Origin: Chloracidobacterium thermophilum B
GTDB lineage: Bacteria > Acidobacteriota > Blastocatellia > Chloracidobacteriales > Chloracidobacteriaceae
Assembly: GCF_000226295.1 (NCBI RefSeq)
Contig: NC_016024.1
Location: 38,501-102,500, forward strand
DNA: 64,000 nt
Direction: 5' to 3'
Positions 43,787 through 51,787 of this stretch are shown here, piece after piece (the first letter of the stretch is position 1; each line of letters starts with the position of its first letter). Below the pieces are notes generated by a model. That model was not told the origin of the DNA. It searched no databases and was given only the letters and a program-made list of their open reading frames with translations. Position numbers and translations under genes: made by a program.

Positions 43787-44530
43787 ATGGATGCCTTTGC
43801 CTTGGACGCACGGGTGCGGGGGTTGCGCGACAAGGTGCTGCTGCTGGGTGGGCAGGCGGAAGACTCGCTTTCGCGCGCGCTCGGCGCGCTCATCCGGCGT
43901 AACTCCGCGCTGGCCGAGCAGGTCATCCGCGACGACGATACCATTGACTCAGTGGAGTCCGAGATTGATGAAATGTGCGCCGACCTGCTCATCCAGGCAG
44001 CGCAGCTTGGTCCGGCCGATTTGCGGTTTGTGATCGGCGTGCTCCGCACGACGCCTATGATCGAGCGCATTGCCGATCATGCCGTCAATATCGCGCGCCA
44101 CGCGCTCCGCCTCAACGACGAGCCGGAGCTGAAACCTTATGTGGCGCTGCCCCAGATGGGGACGCTGGTGCAGAAAATGCTGACCGACGCTCTCGATGCC
44201 CTGACCTGGAGCAATGCGGCCAAGGCGCGCCAGACGATTCGGTTTGACGACAAAGTGGATGTCCTCTACCGCCGTCTCTTTGCCGAGTTGACAGCCTTTA
44301 TGGTCAAGGACTCCAGCGCCGTTGTACGGGCGGCCGAACTGTTGTTTGTCATCAAACACCTGGAACGCATTGCCGATTACGCCACCAACATCTGCGAGCA
44401 GGTGGTTTATCTGGCCGAGGGCCGCGCCATCAAGCATACCGCCGACGCCTGGCAGTCCGATGATGCCAGCCACGCCGCCAGTGGAGAGCACATCGCTGGG
44501 GAAACTGCACAAAAGGAGACGCCTGATTGA
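43787..44530 (+). CDS. phoU: Phosphate-system regulator PhoU
   Basis: 247 residues from ATG 43787 (GAGGGGG nine bases upstream). It consists of two three-helix PhoU repeats with the metal-binding motifs PMIERIADHAVNIARH and HLERIADYATNICEQV. PhoU couples PstSCAB transport state to the PhoR kinase. A Ser/Ala/Glu tail is appended. The stop overlaps the phoB start (TGATG), so phoU-phoB are co-translated. No pst transporter genes lie nearby. Confidence 0.93.
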   Translation: MDAFALDARVRGLRDKVLLLGGQAEDSLSRALGALIRRNSALAEQVIRDDDTIDSVESEIDEMCADLLIQAAQLGPADLRFVIGVLRTTPMIERIADHAVNIARHALRLNDEPELKPYVALPQMGTLVQKMLTDALDALTWSNAAKARQTIRFDDKVDVLYRRLFAELTAFMVKDSSAVVRAAELLFVIKHLERIADYATNICEQVVYLAEGRAIKHTADAWQSDDASHAASGEHIAGETAQKETPD

Positions 44531-45249
44531 TGAAACGCAACATTGTCATCATTGAGGATGATGCCGACATTGCCCAGTCCATTCGTTACAACCTGGAGCA
44601 GGAAGGGTCATTTCACGTCACCATCACAACTACGGGGGAAGCCGGTCTCCGCACGGTTCTGGAGCATCCGCCAAGCCTCATTCTGCTCGACCTCAACCTG
44701 CCCCTGATGAATGGGTTTGAAATCTGCCGGCGTCTGCGCCGCGAAGAAGCCACGGCCCAGGTGCCGATCATCATGCTGACGGCGCGGACGGACGAAACCG
44801 ACAAAATTCACGGGCTGGGACTGGGGGCGGATGATTACGTAACCAAGCCGTTCAGCGTGCGCGAACTGATGGCGCGCATCAACGCCGTCCTGCGCCGAAC
44901 GGAAGGCAATCCCTCTTCCGTCTATGACGACGGGACGCTGTTTATTGACTACAACCATTTCATCGTCCGCTGTCAGGGGCAGGAAATCAACATGACCCGC
45001 AAGGAGTTTGCGCTGCTCAAGCTTCTGGCCCAGAGCAAGGGCCGGGTGCTCACGCGGGAATACCTGTTAGACCGGGTGTGGGGCATTGACTACGATGGGG
45101 AGACGCGCACCCTTGATGTGCACATCCGGCGCGTACGTCAAAAGCTGGGCATTGATGGCTACATCGAAACAGCCGTCGGGATCGGCTACCGCTTCGTGGA
45201 AGCCGGCAAGCAGGCGGCCAAGCTCCCAAAACCTTCCGAGAAACCGTAA
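44530..45249 (+). CDS. phoB: PhoB-type OmpR-family response regulator
   Basis: 239 residues. The receiver domain has acidic residues at 10-12, phospho-acceptor Asp54 (LLDLNLP), Thr84 and Lys106. The C-terminal winged helix shows MTRKEFALLKLLAQSKGRVLTREYLLDRVWG, RTLDVHIRRVRQKLG and a YRF ending. Position between phoU and a PhoR-like kinase supports a phosphate-response role; the specific name is inferred from context. Confidence 0.9.
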   Translation: MKRNIVIIEDDADIAQSIRYNLEQEGSFHVTITTTGEAGLRTVLEHPPSLILLDLNLPLMNGFEICRRLRREEATAQVPIIMLTARTDETDKIHGLGLGADDYVTKPFSVRELMARINAVLRRTEGNPSSVYDDGTLFIDYNHFIVRCQGQEINMTRKEFALLKLLAQSKGRVLTREYLLDRVWGIDYDGETRTLDVHIRRVRQKLGIDGYIETAVGIGYRFVEAGKQAAKLPKPSEKP

Positions 45250-45315
45250 GGCGTCCACCGCCGCCCGGTCATCCGGGGTGACGGGCCGACACTTTGCTCC
45301 ACGCCGTGACATCCC

Positions 45316-46410
45316 ATGAGTTTTCGTCTCGATCAGTATTCACAGCCATTGCTCGAAGCCGTGCTCGGTTCACTGCGGGAGGGCATCCTCGTCATTGACC
45401 GGCAGACGGAGGTGGTGCTTTACAACCAGGCCGCCATTGACATTTTCAACCTCTCGCCGGTGATGACCGGGCCGCTCCGCCTGATTGACATCACCCGAAA
45501 CAAAGCCATTCACGACGGCTTTCACCAGGTGTTGGAAGAAGGCCGCCCCTTTGACGCCAATCTGGAGATTTTCGGCGTTCAGGAACGCACCTTCAGTTTT
45601 CGGGCCACACCGCTCATCATGCCCTCGGCGCACGAGGTGGTCGGGGCCATCGGCGTCTTTTTTGATGTCACGCAACTGGTGCGTCTCGAACGGGTGCGCC
45701 GGGAGTTTTTTGCCAATCTGTCTCACGAACTGCGTACGCCGCTGACTTCGATTCTGGCCTACGTCGAAACCCTGCTCAACGGGGCGCTCTACGACAACGA
45801 AAACAATCTCCAGTTTTTACGCATCATCAACAAGCATGCGACCCGCATGCAGAATCTGGTGCGCGACATTGCCGATCTATCAGCCATCGAAGCCGGGGAG
45901 TTCAAGCTCGAACCGGTGACCATTGACCTCAAGGCGTTCGTGGACAATCTCTCCGTTCTGGTGCTGCCCGAAGCCACCGCCCGCCAGGTGACGTTTCGGA
46001 ACGACGTGCCGCCCGGGATTCAGGTCCAGGCTGACCCGCAGGCGCTGGAGCAGATTCTGATGAACCTCATCATCAATGCCGTCAAATTCAACCGGCCGGG
46101 CGGGGAAGTGGTCGTGACGGCCAGCTTTGAGAGTGATGTACGCACACTCATTGCCGTCCGGGACACCGGAATCGGCATCGAGGCCAAGCACCTCGGCCGC
46201 ATCTTTGAACGCCTCTACCGGGTGGACAAATCCCGCTCACAGGAAGTCGGCGGTACGGGGTTGGGATTGGCCATCGTCAAGCATCTGGTCCTGAACCATG
46301 GCGGCGACGTTTCGGTGGACAGCACGCCGGGCGTCGGGTCGGAATTCCGCGTCCGACTGCCGCGCCCGATGACACCAGCCCCGGCCGTGTTTCCGGCGAC
46401 CACGGGCTGA
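45316..46410 (+). CDS. phoR: PhoR-like PAS histidine kinase without membrane segments
   Basis: 364 residues. A PAS domain (about 10-125, EAVLGSLREGILVIDRQTEVVLYNQAA) is followed by the HisKA dimerisation helix with His137 (FANLSHELRTPLTSILAY), then HATPase with NLIINAVKFNRPGG, DTGIGIEAKHLGRIFERLYR and GGTGLGLAIVKHL. It lacks the N-terminal transmembrane helices of E. coli PhoR, so it would be cytosolic and must receive its signal via PhoU or PAS. A 66-base gap separates it from phoB. Confidence 0.88.
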   Translation: MSFRLDQYSQPLLEAVLGSLREGILVIDRQTEVVLYNQAAIDIFNLSPVMTGPLRLIDITRNKAIHDGFHQVLEEGRPFDANLEIFGVQERTFSFRATPLIMPSAHEVVGAIGVFFDVTQLVRLERVRREFFANLSHELRTPLTSILAYVETLLNGALYDNENNLQFLRIINKHATRMQNLVRDIADLSAIEAGEFKLEPVTIDLKAFVDNLSVLVLPEATARQVTFRNDVPPGIQVQADPQALEQILMNLIINAVKFNRPGGEVVVTASFESDVRTLIAVRDTGIGIEAKHLGRIFERLYRVDKSRSQEVGGTGLGLAIVKHLVLNHGGDVSVDSTPGVGSEFRVRLPRPMTPAPAVFPATTG

Positions 46411-46461
46411 CCTTGTTTTTTTGGATGGCTTGGCCTTTCCGAAGCCTTTGCCAGGGGAATT

Positions 46462-47652
46462 TCAGAACCGGCTGATGGGCGGCGTCGAAGGTGGATTCGG
46501 TGACAGGCTGAGATCGCCGGCGCGCGTCGTAATGCGCTTTTCCATCTCCTCACGGGCTTGGTCGGCCGTGGTCTGGATGCCTCTTGTCCGCAGCACGAAC
46601 TCATCGCGGTTGCTGGCGCCAGCCAGAGCCTGTTCGTAGGAGATCAAGCCCCGGTTGAGCAGGTCGTGGAGGGACTGATCAAAGGTCTGCATGCCGTACT
46701 GCGATGTGCCTTGGGCAATCGCATCGCGGATATGGGGGGTTTTTTCCTGATTGATGATGCAGTCGCGGATGTAAGCCGTCGAAATCATCACCTCGACGGC
46801 CGGCACTCGTCCTGTCCCGTCCTTGTTGCGGACGAGGCGCTGGGAAATCACCGCTTTGAGCACCGAAGCAAGCTGGAGCCGAATCGCCTGCTGTTGATGC
46901 GGCGGGAAGATGGACACAATGCGCGTGATGGTTTCCGTGGCATCCAGCGTGTGGAGCGTGGACAGCACCAGGTGCCCGGTCTCGGCGGCCGTCAGCGCCG
47001 TCTCGATGGTTTCCTGGTCGCGCATTTCGCCCACGAGAATGACATCCGGGTCCTGGCGCAGGGCCCCGCGCAGGGCTTCCTGAAAGCTGCGGGTATCCAC
47101 GTCCACTTCGCGCTGGTTGACGAACGAGCGCCGGTCACGGTGGAGAAACTCAATAGGGTCTTCAATCGTGATGATGTGATCGGTGCGGTTGCGATTGATG
47201 CAGTCAATGATAGCGGCCAGCGTCGTGGATTTACCGGAGCCGGTTGTTCCTGTCACCAGGACGAGTCCGCGCCGTTCCTCGGCAATTTTTTCGATGACCG
47301 GCGGAAGTTGCAGTTCGGAGACACTGCGGATAGTCATCGGAATGACGCGAAACACCATGCCGACCGCGCCGCGCTGCTGAAAGACGTTGCACCGGAACCG
47401 TCCCAGACCGGACACGCCATAGGCAATGTCCACCTCGCAGGCGTCCTTGAAACGCTGCTTCTGGCGGTTGTTCATGATGCTGAAGGCCATGGCGAGGGTA
47501 TCTTCAGGCGACAGACGCGGCACGTCCACCAGCGGCATCAGTTCGCCGTTGACCCGAATGAAGGGGTGGCTGCCAGCCTTGATGTGCAGGTCTGATGCGC
47601 CCTTGGAACAAGCCAGCGCCAGAAGGGTGTCAATGGTCAGTGGGGGTTGCAT
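46462..47652 (-). CDS. pilT: Type IV pilus retraction ATPase PilT
   Basis: 396 residues from ATG 47652 (GGGAGG upstream). Walker A is GTTGSGKST at 135-143; the Asp box TIEDPIEFLH, Walker B VGEMRDQET and the His box GHLVLSTLHTLDA are present. The N-terminal PAS-like domain shows SKGASDLHIKAGSHPFIRVNGEL. It powers pilus retraction and twitching. PilU and secretion ATPases of the PilT subfamily look similar; no other pilus gene is adjacent. Confidence 0.93.
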   Translation of the reverse strand: MQPPLTIDTLLALACSKGASDLHIKAGSHPFIRVNGELMPLVDVPRLSPEDTLAMAFSIMNNRQKQRFKDACEVDIAYGVSGLGRFRCNVFQQRGAVGMVFRVIPMTIRSVSELQLPPVIEKIAEERRGLVLVTGTTGSGKSTTLAAIIDCINRNRTDHIITIEDPIEFLHRDRRSFVNQREVDVDTRSFQEALRGALRQDPDVILVGEMRDQETIETALTAAETGHLVLSTLHTLDATETITRIVSIFPPHQQQAIRLQLASVLKAVISQRLVRNKDGTGRVPAVEVMISTAYIRDCIINQEKTPHIRDAIAQGTSQYGMQTFDQSLHDLLNRGLISYEQALAGASNRDEFVLRTRGIQTTADQAREEMEKRITTRAGDLSLSPNPPSTPPISRF

Positions 47653-47682
47653 AGCGAAGCCCTCCCAAATGCAGCTCGTCTT

Positions 47683-48606
47683 TCAGAAGCTGTGCTCGAT
47701 ACCGTCAAAATACGTCATGGTTTTGAATTGCCGGTAGCGTTCATTGATTTCCTCGCGGGTCAGCGCCAGCAGCCGTTCCGTGCCGAAGGCTTCGATGGTG
47801 AACGACGCCATGACGGAACCGTAAATCATGGCCTTGCGGAGCGAGTCCTCATCCAGACGGCTGCCCGTCGCCGCCAGATAGCCCATCACGCCCCCGGCGA
47901 ACGTATCGCCAGCGCCCGTCGGGTCCACGACGTTTTCCTGGGGAAAGCCGGGAATGGCAAAGAAGGAGTCCTCTCCGAAGAGGGTCGCGCCGTACTCGCC
48001 GCGTTTGATGATGAGCCGCTTCGGGCCAAGCGCCATAATGGCTTTGGCAGCGCGAATGACGTTGGGATCGCGGGCCAGTTGGCGCGCTTCCTCGTCGTTG
48101 ATGATGAGCAGGTCAACACACCGGAGCGTTTCACGCAGTTCGTTCGGCGTGCCCTGTATCCAGAAGTCCATGGTGTCCATCGCCGTCAGCCGGGCGCGGC
48201 TCTGCTGCCGGACATCCCGTTGCAGCGATGGGTGGGCGTTGCCGAGAAACAGGTAGGGAATTTCCTGCTGGGCCGGCGAAATCCGGGGCTGGAAGTCCGC
48301 AAACACATTGAGTTGGGTGTCCAGCGTCGTGCGGGTGTTGAAGTCATAGCCATATTCGCCCGTCCAGCGAAAACTTTTGCCGTCTTTGCGCCGCTCAAGC
48401 CCGGACAGGTCAATGCCCCGCGCATCGAAGATGCGTTCGTGTTCGGCCGTGAAGTCGTTGCCGACAATCCCGACGATGCTGACCTGGGTGAAAAATGAGG
48501 CGGCGATGGCAAAGTATGTTGCCGCACCAGCCAGGATATTTGCCCGTTCATCAAAGGGGGTCTTGACGTGGTCGAAGGCAACGGTGCCCACAACGAGAAT
48601 GCTCAT
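47683..48606 (-). CDS. PfkB-family sugar/nucleoside kinase
   Basis: 307 residues of ribokinase fold. The N-terminal VVGTVAFDHVKTPF and GAATYFAIAASFF correspond to PfkB region 1, and VVDPTGAGDTFAGGVMGYLA carries the catalytic Asp and anion hole. The long LIINDEEARQLARDP segment is typical. Substrate unclear; sequences like this are usually annotated as sugar or adenosine kinases. It sits just upstream of pilT in the same direction with 30 bases between. Confidence 0.88.
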   Translation of the reverse strand: MSILVVGTVAFDHVKTPFDERANILAGAATYFAIAASFFTQVSIVGIVGNDFTAEHERIFDARGIDLSGLERRKDGKSFRWTGEYGYDFNTRTTLDTQLNVFADFQPRISPAQQEIPYLFLGNAHPSLQRDVRQQSRARLTAMDTMDFWIQGTPNELRETLRCVDLLIINDEEARQLARDPNVIRAAKAIMALGPKRLIIKRGEYGATLFGEDSFFAIPGFPQENVVDPTGAGDTFAGGVMGYLAATGSRLDEDSLRKAMIYGSVMASFTIEAFGTERLLALTREEINERYRQFKTMTYFDGIEHSF

Positions 48607-48783
48607 GATGGCTGGTTCGTTCCTGAAGCCTGGGTTGGGAAAATCTTCACGTCTGAGAATGAAGAAAAGTCCATCTGAAAAGCAAGCCTGAAAATGTGTT
48701 GCCCAAAGGCTGGACCCTGGCCGGACGAGCCTCCGGCTGCCAGCGCCAATCCATTCGCCTCCGTCTGTTGCAGCGGGCTGTTT

Positions 48784-49707
48784 TTATTGGCTCAGCAGCC
48801 ACTCCAGCAGCGCCATGCGCACGGCGACGCCGTGCGTGACCTGCGTCTGAATGACGGACTGCACGCCGTCGGCCACATCGGAAGCAATTTCGACTTCCCG
48901 GTTGATGGGTCCCGGATGGAGCACGATGGCCTCGGGTTTGGCCCAGGCCAGTCGCTCGCGGGTGAGTCCGAAGTGGGTGAAGTATTCGCCCAGGGAAGGG
49001 AAAAAAGCGCCGTCGAGGCGTTCCTGCTGAATGCGCAGCACCATAACGGCATCGGCATCGGCAATGGCGGCGCGCAGGGTATCGGCAACGCACACCGTGC
49101 CGGGCCAGCCAGCGGCAAACTGCTCAATGCCCGGTGCCCGCAGCGTACGCGGCCCGCCCAGCCGCACGTGGGCACCCATCATGGCAAGGAGCCGGACGTT
49201 CGAGCGCGCGACGCGGCTGTGCCGGATGTCGCCCAGAATGGCAATCTGAAGGCCGGCAAGGCGACCGAAGTGGCGACGCAGCGTAAAGGCATCCAGCAGG
49301 GCCTGGGTCGGATGTTCATGCTCTCCGTCTCCGGCATTGATGACGTGCGCCCGTGAGAAGCGGGCCATGAAGTGCGGGACGCCGGCCACGGCATGCCGGA
49401 CCACAACCACATCCGGCTGCATTGCGTCGAGGGTCAGAATGGTGTCGCGCAGGGTTTCGCCCTTGGCCAGACTCGACATGCCGACGACGATATTGACGAC
49501 TTTCAAGCCAAGCCGTTTGGCGGCCAGCTCGAAGGACGTACGGGTGCGGGTCGAAGCCTCTGAAAACAATGTCACCAGGTGCTTGCCCTGCCACCGGGTG
49601 CGGGTTGCTTCCGGGACGGTCGTCAGAGGCAAAAACCGTTCGGCGCTGTCGAGCAGTTCCGTCACCAGGTTCGGTGACAGGTCGGCCGTATCGAGAAAGT
49701 CTTTCAC
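48784..49707 (-). CDS. pyrB: Aspartate carbamoyltransferase catalytic chain
   Basis: 307 residues from GTG 49707. The carbamoyl-phosphate loop STRTRTS is at 52-58, and HAVAGVPHFMARF, NAGDGEHEHPTQALLD and LHPGPINREVEI are all present. It makes carbamoyl-aspartate in pyrimidine synthesis. It follows pyrR by 25 bases. The 177-base gap after it holds only a GC-rich hairpin at 48720-48737. Confidence 0.95.
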   Translation of the reverse strand: MKDFLDTADLSPNLVTELLDSAERFLPLTTVPEATRTRWQGKHLVTLFSEASTRTRTSFELAAKRLGLKVVNIVVGMSSLAKGETLRDTILTLDAMQPDVVVVRHAVAGVPHFMARFSRAHVINAGDGEHEHPTQALLDAFTLRRHFGRLAGLQIAILGDIRHSRVARSNVRLLAMMGAHVRLGGPRTLRAPGIEQFAAGWPGTVCVADTLRAAIADADAVMVLRIQQERLDGAFFPSLGEYFTHFGLTRERLAWAKPEAIVLHPGPINREVEIASDVADGVQSVIQTQVTHGVAVRMALLEWLLSQ

Positions 49708-49732
49708 GGGCGTTTTTCAGACAAAGCCGCTT

Positions 49733-50305
49733 TCAGGACGCCGGTTCGCTGGCAGGAGCGGAAGCCGGCTCGACAATGAGCACCTGTTCCGCGCCATCAA
49801 TGTCGGAGACCATGACCTTGACGATTTCCGTGGCTTTGGTCGGGATGCGTTCACCAACGAAGTCGGCATGGATGGGGACTTCGCGGTGTCCGCGGTCAAT
49901 GAGCACAGCCAACTGCACGCGCCGTGGCCGGCCCAGGTCAAACAGGGCATCGAGGGCCGCGCGGATGGTGCGTCCCGTGTAAAGCACATCATCCACGATG
50001 ACCACCGTCATGGAGGCCAGATCATCGGGCATCGCCGTGGCGTTGATGACCGGCTTTGGCGCAACCAGCGACAGGTCATCCCGGTAGAGGGTGATGTCAA
50101 GTACGCCGAGCTGCGGGCGCGCGCCTTCCAGCTTCTCGATGGCATCGGCAATCCGTTCGGCCAGCGGAACGCCGCGCCGCCGAATGCCGGCTATCACAAG
50201 GTTGTTCACGCCACGATTGCGTTCGACAATTTCCGAAGCCATCCGCGCCAGGGCGCGCTGCATGGCGGCCGCATCCATCAGGCGGACTTTTTCGATGAAC
50301 TCCAT
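49733..50305 (-). CDS. pyrR: Bifunctional PyrR regulator / uracil phosphoribosyltransferase
   Basis: 190 residues with the PRPP-binding signature VVIVDDVLYTGRTIRAAL, plus GIRRRGVPLAERI and LDITLYRDDL. PyrR binds pyr mRNA as an attenuation regulator in Bacillus and also has weak UPRTase activity. It heads a pyrR-pyrB unit. I could not see a convincing PyrR RNA-binding loop in the 159-base divergent region shared with hisS, so RNA regulation is open. Confidence 0.93.
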   Translation of the reverse strand: MEFIEKVRLMDAAAMQRALARMASEIVERNRGVNNLVIAGIRRRGVPLAERIADAIEKLEGARPQLGVLDITLYRDDLSLVAPKPVINATAMPDDLASMTVVIVDDVLYTGRTIRAALDALFDLGRPRRVQLAVLIDRGHREVPIHADFVGERIPTKATEIVKVMVSDIDGAEQVLIVEPASAPASEPAS

Positions 50306-50464
50306 GGCTCACCATCCGGTCACAAGAGAATTTGGGCAGGGAACAAAGCCTGGCGCGCGTTCCGCGCCGGACGCCGGTGCGGCCCCTGCTTGTAACATGA
50401 CGCCGACCTGGGACGAAAGCGCCGGCAGGTTTTCATCTGCTACCGGCTGGTTTAGATTCGAGCC

Positions 50465-51769
50465 ATGATACGAACCGCTCCCTACACCCGCGATTTGCTC
50501 CCGGCGGCTTTATCCAACGACCGGGATGCCTCGGCTTTCATTCATCGGTTTCAGTTTGTTGAAGACCTCGCCCGCGAGTGGTTTCGCCGCTACGGCTTCC
50601 AGGAAATTCGGACGCCCATCTTTGAGCGAACGGAACTGTTCACCCGTGGCGTCGGGTCGGAGACCGACATCGTGACGAAGGAAATGTACACCTGGCGCGA
50701 CCGCGCCGGAGAGGATGGCGAGGGGGAAAGCCTGACCCTGCGCCCGGAAAGCACCGCGCCGGTGGCGCGGGCCTACATCCAGCACCAGATGTGGCAGCGG
50801 GCGGAGACAGTGCGCCTGTACTACATCGGGCCACAGTTCCGCCGGGAACGAGGCCAGCGCGGCCGTTTCCGGCAGTTTTTCCAGATCGGGGCGGAAGTGC
50901 TGGGCGGAAGTGACCATCCGGCGCTCGATGCCGAGGGGATTGAGCTGGTGATGGGCCTGCTGACGGAAGCCGGCATTCCCGACCTTGAACTGCGCCTCAA
51001 TACGGTGGGCAACGCGGCCGGTCGGGCGCGGTTCGTTGCGGCCATCCGTGAAGCCCTCGCACCCCGCGCGCATGAACTTTCGGAAGATTCCCGGCGGCGG
51101 CTTGAAACCAATCCGCTGCGGATTCTGGACTCCAAAGCCGAGCAGGATCAGCCGTTGATTGCGGCGCTGCCGCCCATCTATGACGTGCTCGACGAAGGGT
51201 GTCGCGCGCACTTCGACGCCGTTCGACATTACCTGGACGCTGCCGGCATCCCGTATGTCGTGGATGCCCGGCTGGTACGGGGGCTGGACTACTATACGCA
51301 AACGGTCTTTGAGGTTGTCTCCCATGCGCCGTCCATTGGGGCCCAGAACGCGCTGGCCGGCGGCGGTCGCTATGACGGGTTGGTGGAAACCCTGGGCGGC
51401 CCGCCGACGAAAGGGTTTGGATTTGCGTTGGGGTTGGATCGCGTTGTGCTGGCGATGCCGGAGCACCGGGCCCCGGAGCCGCAGCCGGAGCTGTTTGTGA
51501 TTTATCTGGGCGCGTCGGCGCTGGAGCCGGCGCTGCACGCTGTACGGCAGGCGCGGCGTGCCGGCGTGGCCGCCCTGTTTGAGCCGACGCCGCGCAGTCT
51601 CAAGAGCGCCCTGCGGCTGGCGAACAAGTATGGCGCACGCTTTGCCCTGCTGCTGGGAGAGGCGGAACTGGCCAGCGGGCAGTGGGTGCTACGCGATCTG
51701 GCGCGCGCCGAACAGACCGCTGTTCCGGCCGAAACGTGGCTGCAACATCTTCTCGCCAGGCGCGGATAA
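50465..51769 (+). CDS. hisS: Histidyl-tRNA synthetase
   Basis: 434 residues, class II. Motif 1 region (TPIFERTELFTRGVG), motif 2 RRERGQRGRFRQFFQIGAEVLG split around the arginine, the histidine-specific LVRGLDYYTQTVFEV and motif 3 GFALGLDRVVLAM are present, with a C-terminal anticodon-binding domain (VYGASAL-type LFVIYLGASALEPAL). It charges tRNA-His. Divergent from pyrR. Confidence 0.96.
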   Translation: MIRTAPYTRDLLPAALSNDRDASAFIHRFQFVEDLAREWFRRYGFQEIRTPIFERTELFTRGVGSETDIVTKEMYTWRDRAGEDGEGESLTLRPESTAPVARAYIQHQMWQRAETVRLYYIGPQFRRERGQRGRFRQFFQIGAEVLGGSDHPALDAEGIELVMGLLTEAGIPDLELRLNTVGNAAGRARFVAAIREALAPRAHELSEDSRRRLETNPLRILDSKAEQDQPLIAALPPIYDVLDEGCRAHFDAVRHYLDAAGIPYVVDARLVRGLDYYTQTVFEVVSHAPSIGAQNALAGGGRYDGLVETLGGPPTKGFGFALGLDRVVLAMPEHRAPEPQPELFVIYLGASALEPALHAVRQARRAGVAALFEPTPRSLKSALRLANKYGARFALLLGEAELASGQWVLRDLARAEQTAVPAETWLQHLLARRG

Positions 51770-51787
51770 CGCCTGGGTTGACGACCT

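Noticed and set aside
48720..48737. Rho-independent terminator after pyrB
   Set aside because: A 6-bp GC-rich stem exists, but there is no T-run on either strand after it, so I did not list it as a terminator.
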